A stretch of DNA of 16,303 nucleotides, taken from positions 1-16,303 of the forward strand of contig DASSNT010000027.1 in the NCBI GenBank assembly GCA_035701285.1, written 5' to 3'. The translations under genes were made by a program, and so were the position numbers. The notes below the pieces were generated by a model that worked only from the letters and a program-made list of their open reading frames with translations, had not been told where the DNA came from and made no database searches. Positions within the stretch are counted from its first letter, which is position 1. Each line of letters starts with the position of its first letter. This DNA is from DASSBR01 sp035701285 (lineage in GTDB: Bacteria; Pseudomonadota; Gammaproteobacteria; Natronospirales; DASSBR01). This document shows, piece by piece, positions 1 to 6,948 of this stretch.

Positions 1-1
1 C

Positions 2-619
2 AACAAGTACGGCCACGAGAAAATGACGTTCGAGACCGCGAACGAAATTCACGTGCCGGTCGGCCAGCCGGTGCGGGTGCGGCTGATCAGCGCGGACGTG
101 ATTCATTCGTTCTGGGTGCCGGAATTGTTCGGCAAGATGGACGCCATTCCCGGCCAGACGAACATCACATGGTTTCAGGCGAACGAGCCTGGCGTGTATC
201 GCGGCCAGTGCACCGAGTTTTGCGGATTGCAGCACGCGCACATGGCGTTGCACGTCGTCGCCCAACGGCAAGCGGAGTTTCAGCAATGGTGGCAGCATCA
301 GCTTGAGGACGCCAGGCCGCCGAAGACGACAGCCGCGAAGCACGGCGAGATGGTGTTCCTGCATCGCTGCGCGATCTGCCACACCGTACGTGGCGCGGGG
401 GCGCCCGATGTCATCGCCGTGGGCCGCCTGGGGCCGGACCTCACCCATTTGATGAGCCGCGACTACATCGCGGCCGGCATCCTGCCGAATACGACCGGTC
501 ATCTCGCCGGTTGGGTCGAGAACGCGCAGGCGATCAAGCCGGGTGCCGACATGCCGACGATGGACCTGACCAACCGGCAGTTGCTGGACGTGGTCAGCTA
601 CCTGCAGACGCTGAAGTAG
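2..619 (+). CDS. Cytochrome c oxidase subunit II with fused cytochrome c domain (5' partial)
   Basis: This is the C-terminal part of subunit II of a caa3-type heme-copper oxidase. The frame is already open at base 2, so the gene starts upstream. The visible part begins in the periplasmic cupredoxin domain, which accepts electrons at CuA. The CuA ligands are present: the His of DVIHSFW, then CTEFCGLQHAHM at 209-244, which fits C-x3-C-x3-H-x2-M. A cytochrome c domain follows, with heme motif CAICH (368-382) and a likely axial Met in GADMPTM (Met at 551-553). The N-terminal membrane helices are missing. Subunit I starts 15 bp after the stop, so the two genes are one operon. The layout (subunit II-cyt c, I, III, small membrane protein) resembles CoxM of the alternative CoxMNOP oxidase of bradyrhizobia. 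That subfamily assignment is from memory of the family; the subunit II identity is very secure. Confidence 0.95.
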   Translation, partial: NKYGHEKMTFETANEIHVPVGQPVRVRLISADVIHSFWVPELFGKMDAIPGQTNITWFQANEPGVYRGQCTEFCGLQHAHMALHVVAQRQAEFQQWWQHQLEDARPPKTTAAKHGEMVFLHRCAICHTVRGAGAPDVIAVGRLGPDLTHLMSRDYIAAGILPNTTGHLAGWVENAQAIKPGADMPTMDLTNRQLLDVVSYLQTLK

Positions 620-634
620 GAACAGGGAAGAATA

Positions 635-2572
635 ATGGCCGAAATACCCACTTTCCGTACGCCCGAGATCATCAAGCCATCGCGCGAATATCTCGAGAAG
701 ATGGAAAAGATGTGGAGCGACAAGCCGGGCATCGTCGGTTTCTTTTCGACGGTAGACCACAAGAAAATCGGCCGGCGCTACCTGGTTACGGCATTCATCT
801 TTCTGCTCGTCGGCGGGATGGAAGCATTGATCATGCGCTTGCAGCTCGCACAGCCGAACGAAAGCGTCGTCGGCCCGCATCTGTACAACCAGTTGTTCAG
901 CATGCACGGCATCACGATGATTTTCCTGTACGCGATGCCGGTGCTGTCCGGGTTCGGCAATTACCTGTGGCCGTTGATCCTCGGCCAGCGCGACATGGCG
1001 TTTCCGCGGGTGAACATGTTCACCTACTGGACTTTTCTGCTGTCGGGGATTTTTCTGTACATCGGCTTGCCGACCGGCAACGCCACCGACGTCGGCTGGT
1101 TCAATTACGTGCCACTCGCCGGTTCGGAATACAACCCGGGCCCGGGCGTCGACATCTACGCGCTCGGGATCATCTTTTTCTGGATTTCGATTGCCGCCGG
1201 CTCGGTTGTTTTCATCGCGACGATGATGCGTGCCCGCGCGCCGGGCATGTCGATCAGCCGCATCCCGATCATGATCTGGGGCACGCTGACGGCCAACGTC
1301 GGCTTGTTGTTCGCGGTGCCGTCGGTGCTGCTGGTGTTTATCGAGCTGTGGCTCGACCGGCGCTTCGGGACCGATTTTTTCAACGCCTCTGAAAGCGGTC
1401 ATCCGCTGCTGTGGCAACATCTGTTCTGGATCTTCGGCCATCCGTGGGTGTATGCCATCGTGCTGCCGGCGATGAGTATTGTGTCGCAGGCCTTGCCGGC
1501 GCACTGCCGCCGGCCGCTGGTCGCGCACCATGCCGTGATTCTGGCGACGATTCTGACGATGGTGCTGGGCTTCGGCGTCTGGGTGCACCACATGTTCGCG
1601 ACAGGGCTGCCGGTAATCGCGTTGGGTTTCTTCAGCGCCGCCAGCTTTGTCATCGTGATCCCGAGCGCGGTATCGGTATTCGCCTGGGTGGCAACGATCT
1701 GGACCGGCAGGCCGGTGTTCACCACCGCGTTCAAATTCTTTGCGGCGGAAATCATCCTGTTCGTCATTGGCGGCGTGTCCGGCTTCATGACTGCCGCCAT
1801 CCCCCTCGACTGGCAGCTCACCGACACCTACTTCGTTGTCGCGCATATTCATTACGTGCTGATCGGCATTAACGTGTTCCCCGTCGTCGGCGGTATATAT
1901 CACTGGTTCCCGAAGTTCACCGGCAAGATGCTGAGCGAGAAGCTCGGCTGGTGGAATTTCTGGCTGATGTTCATCGGTTTCAACGTCGGCTTTTTCCCGA
2001 TGCACATCTCCGGGCTGCTGGGCATGCCGCGCCGTATCTACACGTATCCGGAGGGCCTCGGCTGGGGCGCTACCAATCTCGTTACGACGATCGGCGCGTT
2101 CATTTTTGCCCTTGGCGTGCTGGTGTTCGTGTTCAACGTCGCCAAAAGCCTGATGGCGGGCAAGAAAGCGCCAGCCAACCCGTGGGACGCCGACACGCTG
2201 GAATGGTCGACGTCGTCGCCGCCGCCGCACTACAACTTCGGCGTGATTCCGCGCGTCGGCAGCATGCATCCGCTGTGGGAAGACCGCCTGCGCATGGACG
2301 ATACGGGCAAGACGATCCTTGACGAAGGCCCGGCACTCGATGAGGAGCATGAGATGTTCGGCACGACAGTGCTCGACGCCGATCCGGACGTGATTCTCAA
2401 GGAGCCGGGCGAATCGTTCGCGCCGATCATCATGGCGCTGTTAATTGCGGGGATGTTCATCGGTTTGCTGCTCGAATGGTGGTGGATTTCCGGCGCCGCG
2501 GTGATCGCGATGTTCCCGGCAATGCTGTACTGGTTCTGGCCGTCGCACGAAGTCGGTCGCAGTCCGGGTTGA
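635..2572 (+). CDS. Cytochrome c oxidase subunit I (CoxN-like, atypical proton channels)
   Basis: This is the 645-residue catalytic subunit, which reduces O2 at the heme a3/CuB centre in the inner membrane. The ligands are all visible: low-spin heme His91 (SMHG), CuB His269 and cross-linked Tyr273 in HPWVY, CuB His318-His319, and heme ligands His404/His406 in AHIHYV. The propionate-binding pair Arg466-Arg467 is also present. About 12 core helices are followed by a hydrophilic linker (about 505-595) and two extra C-terminal helices, as in long CtaD proteins. The entrance Asp120 (DMAFPR) is kept. However, Trp271 stands where A1-type enzymes have the GHPEVY glutamate, the A2-type YS pair is also absent (FG), and Ser347 stands where the K-channel lysine is expected. 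The tyrosine argues for an O2 reductase rather than a NO reductase. A GAAC-AGGGA ribosome site precedes the ATG; subunit III follows after 17 bp. Confidence 0.96.
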   Translation: MAEIPTFRTPEIIKPSREYLEKMEKMWSDKPGIVGFFSTVDHKKIGRRYLVTAFIFLLVGGMEALIMRLQLAQPNESVVGPHLYNQLFSMHGITMIFLYAMPVLSGFGNYLWPLILGQRDMAFPRVNMFTYWTFLLSGIFLYIGLPTGNATDVGWFNYVPLAGSEYNPGPGVDIYALGIIFFWISIAAGSVVFIATMMRARAPGMSISRIPIMIWGTLTANVGLLFAVPSVLLVFIELWLDRRFGTDFFNASESGHPLLWQHLFWIFGHPWVYAIVLPAMSIVSQALPAHCRRPLVAHHAVILATILTMVLGFGVWVHHMFATGLPVIALGFFSAASFVIVIPSAVSVFAWVATIWTGRPVFTTAFKFFAAEIILFVIGGVSGFMTAAIPLDWQLTDTYFVVAHIHYVLIGINVFPVVGGIYHWFPKFTGKMLSEKLGWWNFWLMFIGFNVGFFPMHISGLLGMPRRIYTYPEGLGWGATNLVTTIGAFIFALGVLVFVFNVAKSLMAGKKAPANPWDADTLEWSTSSPPPHYNFGVIPRVGSMHPLWEDRLRMDDTGKTILDEGPALDEEHEMFGTTVLDADPDVILKEPGESFAPIIMALLIAGMFIGLLLEWWWISGAAVIAMFPAMLYWFWPSHEVGRSPG

Positions 2573-2589
2573 CGCTCAGGAACGTATTT

Positions 2590-3192
2590 ATGGAGAACTT
2601 CGAACTCAGGCGACCGCTCCCCGTTGGCACCGCCGGCCGGCGCAACCCGGGCTGGTGGGGCGTCGTGCTGCTGATTGCGAGCGAGGGCGCGCTGTTCGCC
2701 TACCTGTTTTTCAGTTTCTATTACCTGCAGTCGATGGCGGACAACATCTGGCCGCCGAGCGGCAAGCCGCCGCTGCCTTACGCGCTCGGCACCACCGGCG
2801 CGTTCCTGATCAGCGGTTTCTTCATGTGGTTTGCCGAACGCGGCATTCGTTGTGACATCAAGTGGCGCCTGTGGCTGGGGCTGTCGTTGTCGGTGCTGGT
2901 GGGCGCCGCCTATGTGCTGCTGCAACTGCTCGACTGGAGCGTCGAGCCGTTCGCGTTCAATTCCGGCGCCTACAGTTCGCTGTTCTATGTGATCACCGGG
3001 CTGCACATGGTGCATGCGATCGTCGGTATCGCGATTTTTCTCGCCATTCTCATCTGGACGGCGCTGGGCCACGTGACGAGGGACCGCCATGTGTCGGTCT
3101 CGGTGGCGGCGCTTTACTGGTATTTCATTATCGTCGTGTGGCTCGGAATCATGACGACGTTCTACGTTCTGCCTTACCTGACTCCGCGCTGA
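2590..3192 (+). CDS. Cytochrome c oxidase subunit III (short, five-helix form)
   Basis: This is an integral membrane subunit of the oxidase, 200 residues long, that stabilises the catalytic subunit. The open frame extends upstream into subunit I, but I chose the ATG at 2590. It lies 17 bp after the subunit I stop, AGGAA sits 7 bp before it, and the protein then begins MENFELRRP just ahead of the first helix. Five hydrophobic helices are visible. Family landmarks are the acidic residue in helix 1 (IASEGALF), the GLHMVHAIVG helix, and a final helix in LYWYFIIVVW that corresponds to the usual YWHFVDVVW. The His and Asp of that last motif are replaced by Tyr and Ile. The length fits the short five-helix forms that lack the first two helices of canonical subunit III. 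The next gene starts 7 bp downstream. Confidence 0.93.
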   Translation: MENFELRRPLPVGTAGRRNPGWWGVVLLIASEGALFAYLFFSFYYLQSMADNIWPPSGKPPLPYALGTTGAFLISGFFMWFAERGIRCDIKWRLWLGLSLSVLVGAAYVLLQLLDWSVEPFAFNSGAYSSLFYVITGLHMVHAIVGIAIFLAILIWTALGHVTRDRHVSVSVAALYWYFIIVVWLGIMTTFYVLPYLTPR

Positions 3193-3199
3193 GGACGCC

Positions 3200-3628
3200 A
3201 TGAGCGAATACAGAGACACCGTTCCCAAATCCGGCGAGCCGCTGACTCCGAAGCGCGAGCCGGTGGGATTCGCGCTCGGCTACGCGGTACTCGGCGCGCC
3301 GGCGGCCTGGTCGCTGCAACTGCTGATCCAGTTTCCGCTGGCAGCCCATGCGTGTTACCCGAACAGCATTCCGCTGTCGCAGCCGCTGTGGAGCTTCACC
3401 TGGTGGATGCTGATCGGCATCGAATTCATCGCGTTGATCGCGGCCGGACTGGGCGGCTTCCTGGCCGTCAGCAAGTGGACGGCGTACCGCCATATCGACG
3501 CGACACGCACCGGCCTCAGGCGCAATCAATACCTGTCGCGCTGGGCGCTGCTGACTTCGGCGCTGTTCTCCATCGCGATCATTTTCACCATCGTCATGAT
3601 CTTCATCGAGCCGATATGCGACGTTTAA
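3200..3628 (+). CDS. Small three-helix membrane protein of the oxidase operon (CoxP-like position)
   Basis: This is a 142-residue predicted inner-membrane protein with a hydrophilic N-terminus (about 22 residues) and three hydrophobic stretches at about 23-46, 66-90 and 117-138. I see no heme, copper or enzyme motif. Its place between subunit III and ctaG, the GAGGA site overlapping the upstream stop, and the 13-bp overlap with the next gene show it is translated as part of the oxidase operon. The position matches the small fourth gene (coxP) of CoxMNOP-type operons, so an accessory or stabilising subunit is the likely role. This is inferred from context rather than from a recognised domain. 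Confidence 0.8.
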   Translation: MSEYRDTVPKSGEPLTPKREPVGFALGYAVLGAPAAWSLQLLIQFPLAAHACYPNSIPLSQPLWSFTWWMLIGIEFIALIAAGLGGFLAVSKWTAYRHIDATRTGLRRNQYLSRWALLTSALFSIAIIFTIVMIFIEPICDV

Positions 3629-4998
3629 TCCTGGTACTCGGCTTTCTGATCGCCGCGCCCGCGGCCGCGCATGGCATCGGCGAGGCCGGCGAGATCCACT
3701 GGCTCTGGGAGCCGTGGGTACTGTTGTGTCTGGCTGCGACGACCATTCCGTACTTGATCGGCCTGTACCGAATGGGACCCGACGAGCGTCGCCGGATCGT
3801 CGGCCCGGTTCGTGCCGCTGCTTTCCTTGCCGGTATCGGCGTGCTGCTGATCGCGCTCGAGTCGCCGCTCGACCCGCTTGCCGACGCGCTGTTTTCGATG
3901 CACATGGTGCAGCATCTTTTACTGTTGTTAATTGTGCCGCCGCTGCTCGTGGCGGGCCGGCCGGTTATTTGCTGGCTGTGGGCGTTCGACCTCGCGCCGC
4001 GCCGCGCGATCGTGCGCACCTGGAACCGGTTGGGTCTGTACGCGGCGTTCAAATGGCTGACGCGGCCGATGGTGGTGTGGCTGCTGTGGGTGGCCGTGCT
4101 GTGCTTCTGGCATTTGCCTGGCCCCTACGACTGGTCGGTACGCCACGAGTGGCTGCACGATCTCGAACATCTGAGTTTTCTCGGCATCGCGCTGGCCTAC
4201 TGGACGGTGGTCATCGAACCCTATGGCCGTCGTCGCTCGCTCGGCTATGGCGCGACGATGATCTACGTGGTCTCCGCCGGTTTCGTGATGGGTATGATCG
4301 CCGCCATCCTGACCGTTTCAGCGCAGCCGTTGTACGCGGTGCATTTGCACACGACGCAGGCTTTCGGTTTCACGCCGCTGGAGGATCAGCAGTTGGCCGG
4401 CGCCATCATGTGGATTCCGTCCAACATCGTTCACCTGGCGACGATCTGCACGCTGTTCTTCGCCTGGATGCGCGAGGATGAACGGCGCGCGCCCCGGGTG
4501 CGGACGATGCTGTCGTCAACGGCGATGCGTTGCGTGCTGATCGCGCCGCTGGTGTTGATCGGTCTCGCCGGGTGCAACGGCGGCGGTGACAATGCCGCCG
4601 AAAATGGTCCGGCGAATCAGATTACGACGATTCAACTCGGGAACCAGGAAAGTGGCAATGCGGCCATGGAGGTTGGCAGCATGGCGCAGTCGTCCGATCC
4701 GTGGAAGGTGATTCCGGGTGCCGATCCGCAACAGGGCGCGAGGCTGATTCAGCATTACGGCTGCGGAAGCTGCCATACGATCCCCGGCATCGGCACCGCA
4801 AACGGGCTGATCGGGCCGCCGCTGATTCATTGGAGTCAGCGGATGATCATCGCGGGCTTCATGCGCAACCAGCCGGAAAACCTGATTCCGTGGATCATGA
4901 ATCCGCAGGCGATCTTGCCGGGCGTCGATATGCCGAACATGGATATCAGCCGGGACGAAGCAAGGGATATTGCAGCTTATCTTTATACGATTGATTGA
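3616..4998 (+). CDS. CtaG-type oxidase assembly factor fused in frame to a lipoprotein-like cytochrome c
   Basis: One uninterrupted frame of 460 residues joins two proteins. Residues 1-297 are a caa3-type CtaG: a cleavable-looking N-terminus (ends AAPAAAHG), about seven helices, and conserved histidines in MHMVQH (His96, His100) and HEWLHDLEH (His177, His181, His185). CtaG proteins help insert copper into the oxidase. Residues 304-320 (MRCVLIAPLVLIGLAGC) form a textbook lipoprotein signal with lipobox LAGC. After a low-complexity linker comes a cytochrome c with CGSCH (Cys383, Cys386, His387) and a likely axial Met in GVDMPNM (439 or 442). No stop separates the halves. Internal ATGs at 4507 and 4525 could start the cytochrome separately, but neither has a clear ribosome site. 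I chose the ATG at 3616, which overlaps the preceding gene by 13 bp. Either the signal sequence now serves as an eighth helix, or an internal start yields a free lipoprotein. Confidence 0.88.
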   Translation: MRRLILVLGFLIAAPAAAHGIGEAGEIHWLWEPWVLLCLAATTIPYLIGLYRMGPDERRRIVGPVRAAAFLAGIGVLLIALESPLDPLADALFSMHMVQHLLLLLIVPPLLVAGRPVICWLWAFDLAPRRAIVRTWNRLGLYAAFKWLTRPMVVWLLWVAVLCFWHLPGPYDWSVRHEWLHDLEHLSFLGIALAYWTVVIEPYGRRRSLGYGATMIYVVSAGFVMGMIAAILTVSAQPLYAVHLHTTQAFGFTPLEDQQLAGAIMWIPSNIVHLATICTLFFAWMREDERRAPRVRTMLSSTAMRCVLIAPLVLIGLAGCNGGGDNAAENGPANQITTIQLGNQESGNAAMEVGSMAQSSDPWKVIPGADPQQGARLIQHYGCGSCHTIPGIGTANGLIGPPLIHWSQRMIIAGFMRNQPENLIPWIMNPQAILPGVDMPNMDISRDEARDIAAYLYTID

Positions 4999-5096
4999 TT
5001 CGGTTGGGCTGTCGCGAGGGTGCCGGGGCGGCTTCAATTTTCGGGGACGCCGTGAATTAGCTGCCCTTAATGCCCGTAAAGGCTCTCTCAGCGGGA

Positions 5097-5182
5097 TTCT
5101 GCCGGGCCAGATGCAAGGCGCGCATTTGCAGGAATGGCCATCCATTTCAAGGATGCGCAACGCCGCAGGTGGCCCGGCAGAA
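5097..5182 (-). repeat. Family II stem-loop, first copy
   Basis: There is a perfect 13-bp stem, TTCTGCCGGGCCA at 5097-5109 and its complement at 5170-5182, around a 60-nt loop. Read on the minus strand, the loop starts CCTGCGGCGTTGCG and ends GCGCCTTGCAT. The same two end motifs occur in the neighbouring stem-loop at 5198-5287, which lies in the opposite orientation and has a different stem. Confidence 0.7.
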
Positions 5183-5197
5183 CCCGCCCGGAGGGAG

Positions 5198-5287
5198 CTC
5201 CGGAGAAGTCCGCCTGCTGCGTTGCGTCCGCTTGGCGTAGATGGCTACGCGGGCGCGAACGCGCCTTGCATGCGAACTTCTCCGGAG
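5198..5287 (+). repeat. Family II stem-loop, second copy
   Basis: There is a perfect 12-bp stem, CTCCGGAGAAGT at 5198-5209 and its complement at 5276-5287, extendable by three pairs across one bulged G. The 66-nt loop has CCTGCTGCGTTGCG near its start and GCGCCTTGCAT near its end, matching the loop ends of the element at 5097-5182. An internal small hairpin, GCGTA/TACGC, sits mid-loop; the other copy also has a mid-loop hairpin of different sequence. Confidence 0.7.
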
Positions 5288-5448
5288 GCTCTGAGAGAAC
5301 CTTTACGGGCATTAAGGGCAGCCGATGTAGGCTTCGCGTTCGACATCCCTGTCTCACACGCCCCCGAAAATTAAATCCGCCCCGGCACCCCGAAACGCTG
5401 TCGCCATGTTGAGGAGTCTTCGTTTCGGCGTTCGGGATACCTCTTATT

Positions 5449-5469
5449 CCCTCTCCCACAGGGAGAGGG
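5449..5469. repeat. GC-rich hairpin of a common interspersed repeat type
   Basis: A perfect 9-bp stem, CCCTCTCCC and GGGAGAGGG, has a 3-nt loop and is followed by TTAGGGTGAGGGG. Repeats of this kind are widespread between proteobacterial genes. There is no U-tract on the + strand, so I do not call it an intrinsic terminator. A decayed relative may be present at about 8668-8725. Confidence 0.6.
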
Positions 5470-5520
5470 TTAGGGTGAGGGGTGTGGATTGGAGCGAGAC
5501 GCAGCGACAACCGCGATGAA

Positions 5521-5628
5521 GCCGATGCGGTGGGCTCTTTCCCAGGGCTGTGTGAGACAGGGATGTCGAACGCAGAGCCTACACGGATGTATTTACGGCG
5601 TCCCTGGGAAAGAGCCCACCGGATCGGC
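5521..5628 (+). repeat. Family I stem-loop element, copy B (intact)
   Basis: The arms 5521-5547 and 5602-5628 are inverted repeats matching at 26 of 27 positions; the inner 19 bp are perfect (GGTGGGCTCTTTCCCAGGG at 5529-5547). The 54-nt loop (5548-5601) carries the conserved core, including GTGTGAGACAGGGATGTCG and TTTACGGCGT. The same core occurs at 14293-14345 and, split, in copy A. It lies 44 bp upstream of the dehydrogenase start, so it could be transcribed in that gene's leader. Confidence 0.8.
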
Positions 5629-5655
5629 GCTCACAACAAGCTCAACGCCGCCGCC

Positions 5656-5662
5656 AAGGAGG
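5656..5662 (+). promoter_or_regulatory. Ribosome binding site of the dehydrogenase
   Basis: A full AAGGAGG lies 10 bp before the ATG at 5673. It fixes the start of the dehydrogenase against longer open frames entering from the repeat region. Confidence 0.75.
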
Positions 5663-5672
5663 GCAAGCAGGC

Positions 5673-6857
5673 ATGAAAGCAGTCACCTATCACGGCAAGG
5701 AAGACTTCCGGGTCGACAACGTGCCCGACCCGAAGATTGAACAGCCGACCGATGCGATTATCCGCGTCACCACCAGCGGCATCTGCGGCTCGGACCTGCA
5801 CCTGTACTCAGTCCTGACCATGTTCATGGAACAGGGCGACATCATCGGCCACGAGCCGATGGGCATTGTTGAAGAAGTCGGCAGCGAAGTGAAAGACATC
5901 AAACCGGGTGACCGCGTGGTGGTGCCGTTCAACATTTCCTGCGGCCATTGTTATATGTGCGACCAGAAGCTGTACGCACAATGCGAGACCACCCAGGTCC
6001 GCGACCAGGGCCACGGCGCCGCACTCTTCGGCTACACCAAACTTTACGGTCAGGTGCCCGGTGCACAGGCCGAATATCTGCGGGTGCCGCAGGCGCAGTT
6101 TGGCCCGATCAAGATTCCCGAAGGCCCGGCGGACGAACGTTTCATCTATCTTTCCGATGTGATCCCGACGGCCTGGCAGGCTTACGAGTTCGCCAATGTG
6201 CCGAAAGGCGGCAGCGTCGCGATTTTCGGCCTCGGGCCGATCGGACAGATGTCGGCGCGCGTCGCGCTGGCGCGGGGCGCGGAGCGCGTGTTCGGCGTTG
6301 ACTTCGTGCCCGAGCGGCTGGAGATGGCGCGCCGTCGCGGCGTTGAAGTCGTCGACGCCAATGAATATGACGACGCGCCGGCGTATATCCGCGACCAGAC
6401 CCACGGCCGCGGACCGGACGGGGTAATCGATGCAGTCGGCATGGAAGCGCATGGCGCGCCGATGCAGGAAGCCGCGCAGAAGTCGGCAGGCTTCATGCCC
6501 GAAAGAGCCGCGCAGAAGATGGTGCAGAAAATGGGCGTCGATCGCTTGTCGGCGCTGGACGCGGCCATCGACACGGTGCGCCGCGGCGGCACCGTTTCGA
6601 TCATCGGCGTCTACGGTGGCCAGGCCGATCCGATGCCGATGCTGCAAATGTTCGACAAGGGCATTCAGCTTCGCATGGGCCAGGCGCACGTCAAGCAATG
6701 GGTGCCGGATATCATGCCGCTGCTGCTCGACGACAGCGATCCGCTGGGCGCGGAAGATTTCGCGACGCACACGCTGCCGCTGGACGAAGCGCCCCACGGC
6801 TACGAGATTTTCCAGAAGAAGCAGGACGGCGCGATCAAGGTGTTGTTGAAACCGTAA
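5673..6857 (+). CDS. Zinc-dependent medium-chain alcohol dehydrogenase (formaldehyde dehydrogenase-like)
   Basis: This 394-residue MDR-superfamily enzyme is expected to be a cytosolic NAD(P)-dependent dehydrogenase. The N-terminal GroES-like domain holds the catalytic zinc ligands Cys38 (GICGSD) and His60-Glu61 (GHEPMG). A structural zinc lobe is complete with Cys90, Cys93, Cys96 and Cys104. The Rossmann fold follows with GLGPIG at 186-191 and an acidic residue after strand 2 (GVDFVPERL), which favours NAD. The extra segment at about 265-300 before RRGGTVSIIGVYGG and the overall length resemble the glutathione-independent formaldehyde dehydrogenase-like branch, but the substrate cannot be fixed from sequence. 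It stands alone: the repeats lie upstream, and a 91-bp gap separates it from the stress-type genes. Confidence 0.93.
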   Translation: MKAVTYHGKEDFRVDNVPDPKIEQPTDAIIRVTTSGICGSDLHLYSVLTMFMEQGDIIGHEPMGIVEEVGSEVKDIKPGDRVVVPFNISCGHCYMCDQKLYAQCETTQVRDQGHGAALFGYTKLYGQVPGAQAEYLRVPQAQFGPIKIPEGPADERFIYLSDVIPTAWQAYEFANVPKGGSVAIFGLGPIGQMSARVALARGAERVFGVDFVPERLEMARRRGVEVVDANEYDDAPAYIRDQTHGRGPDGVIDAVGMEAHGAPMQEAAQKSAGFMPERAAQKMVQKMGVDRLSALDAAIDTVRRGGTVSIIGVYGGQADPMPMLQMFDKGIQLRMGQAHVKQWVPDIMPLLLDDSDPLGAEDFATHTLPLDEAPHGYEIFQKKQDGAIKVLLKP

Positions 6858-6948
6858 TCATCGCGATGGAATAGCGATCCGCCTCACAGCATGGCCCGCA
6901 CGCCTCTGTTAGCGTCACGGGTCAGAGCACGGCTCAAGGAGGATAGTC

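Larger units (their letters stand above)
5060..5322. repeat. Inner inverted-repeat element inserted in copy A
   Basis: This 263-bp segment is bounded by 32-bp inverted repeats, 5060-5091 and 5291-5322, that match at 31 of 32 positions. The ends begin with GCTGCCCTTAATGCCCG. It splits the conserved core of copy A. Inside it lie two smaller stem-loops (5097-5182 and 5198-5287) that share a second core. It carries no transposase, so it would be a non-autonomous, MITE-like element if mobile. I do not recognise it as a named family and see no obvious target-site duplication. Confidence 0.72.
5018..5390 (-). repeat. Family I stem-loop element, copy A, interrupted by an inner element
   Basis: The outer arms 5018-5046 and 5362-5390 are inverted repeats with 27 of 29 positions matching. 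Read on the minus strand, the loop begins with the same core as copies B and C (5361 down to 5323) and ends with its last part (5059 down to 5047, TAATTCACGGCGT). Between these two core pieces sits the 5060-5322 element. Joined together, the two pieces make about 52 nt, matching the 53-54 nt of the uninterrupted copies. A 24-nt stretch (5336-5359) is identical, in reverse complement, to 5550-5573 in copy B. Confidence 0.8.
4999..5672. other. Gene-free intergenic region made of nested palindromic repeats
   Basis: This 674-bp gap holds no convincing gene. Short open frames in it run through the repeats and have no family features. It contains, in order, a stem-loop element at 5018-5390 that is split by another element, a smaller hairpin at 5390-5428, a GC-rich hairpin at 5449-5469, and a second complete stem-loop element at 5521-5628. 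The promoter of the dehydrogenase gene at 5673 should lie here, but I could not pick out a convincing one. Confidence 0.8.

Noticed and set aside
635..2572. Subunit I as a nitric oxide reductase, because of its missing channel residues
   Set aside because: The active-site cross-linking tyrosine (HPWVY) and an associated CuA subunit II and subunit III point to an O2 reductase.
2230..3228. Long antisense open frame (332 codons) opposite subunits I and III
   Set aside because: High GC at third codon positions produces long antisense frames here; the composition is Arg/His/Gln-rich with no domain, and the + strand genes are certain. The same applies to 5808-6797, 9063-9941, 10954-11961 and 15139-16227 on the minus strand.
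4507..4998. Cytochrome c as a separate gene starting at 4507 or 4525
   Set aside because: Not excluded, but neither ATG has a clear ribosome site and there is no stop to end CtaG, so I annotated one fused frame and noted the alternative.
5449..5469. Intrinsic terminator
   Set aside because: The stem is strong, but no T-run follows on the + strand, and the sequence matches a common interspersed repeat type.
5018..5628. Integron attC sites or a CRISPR array
   Set aside because: The palindromes lack the GTTRRRY/RYYYAAC ends of attC sites, and there are no evenly spaced direct repeats with unique spacers.
4970..5740. Several open frames of 60-140 codons over the repeat region on both strands
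   Set aside because: They cross palindromes, have no ribosome sites or recognisable domains, and overlap each other; the stem-loop explanation covers the same bases.
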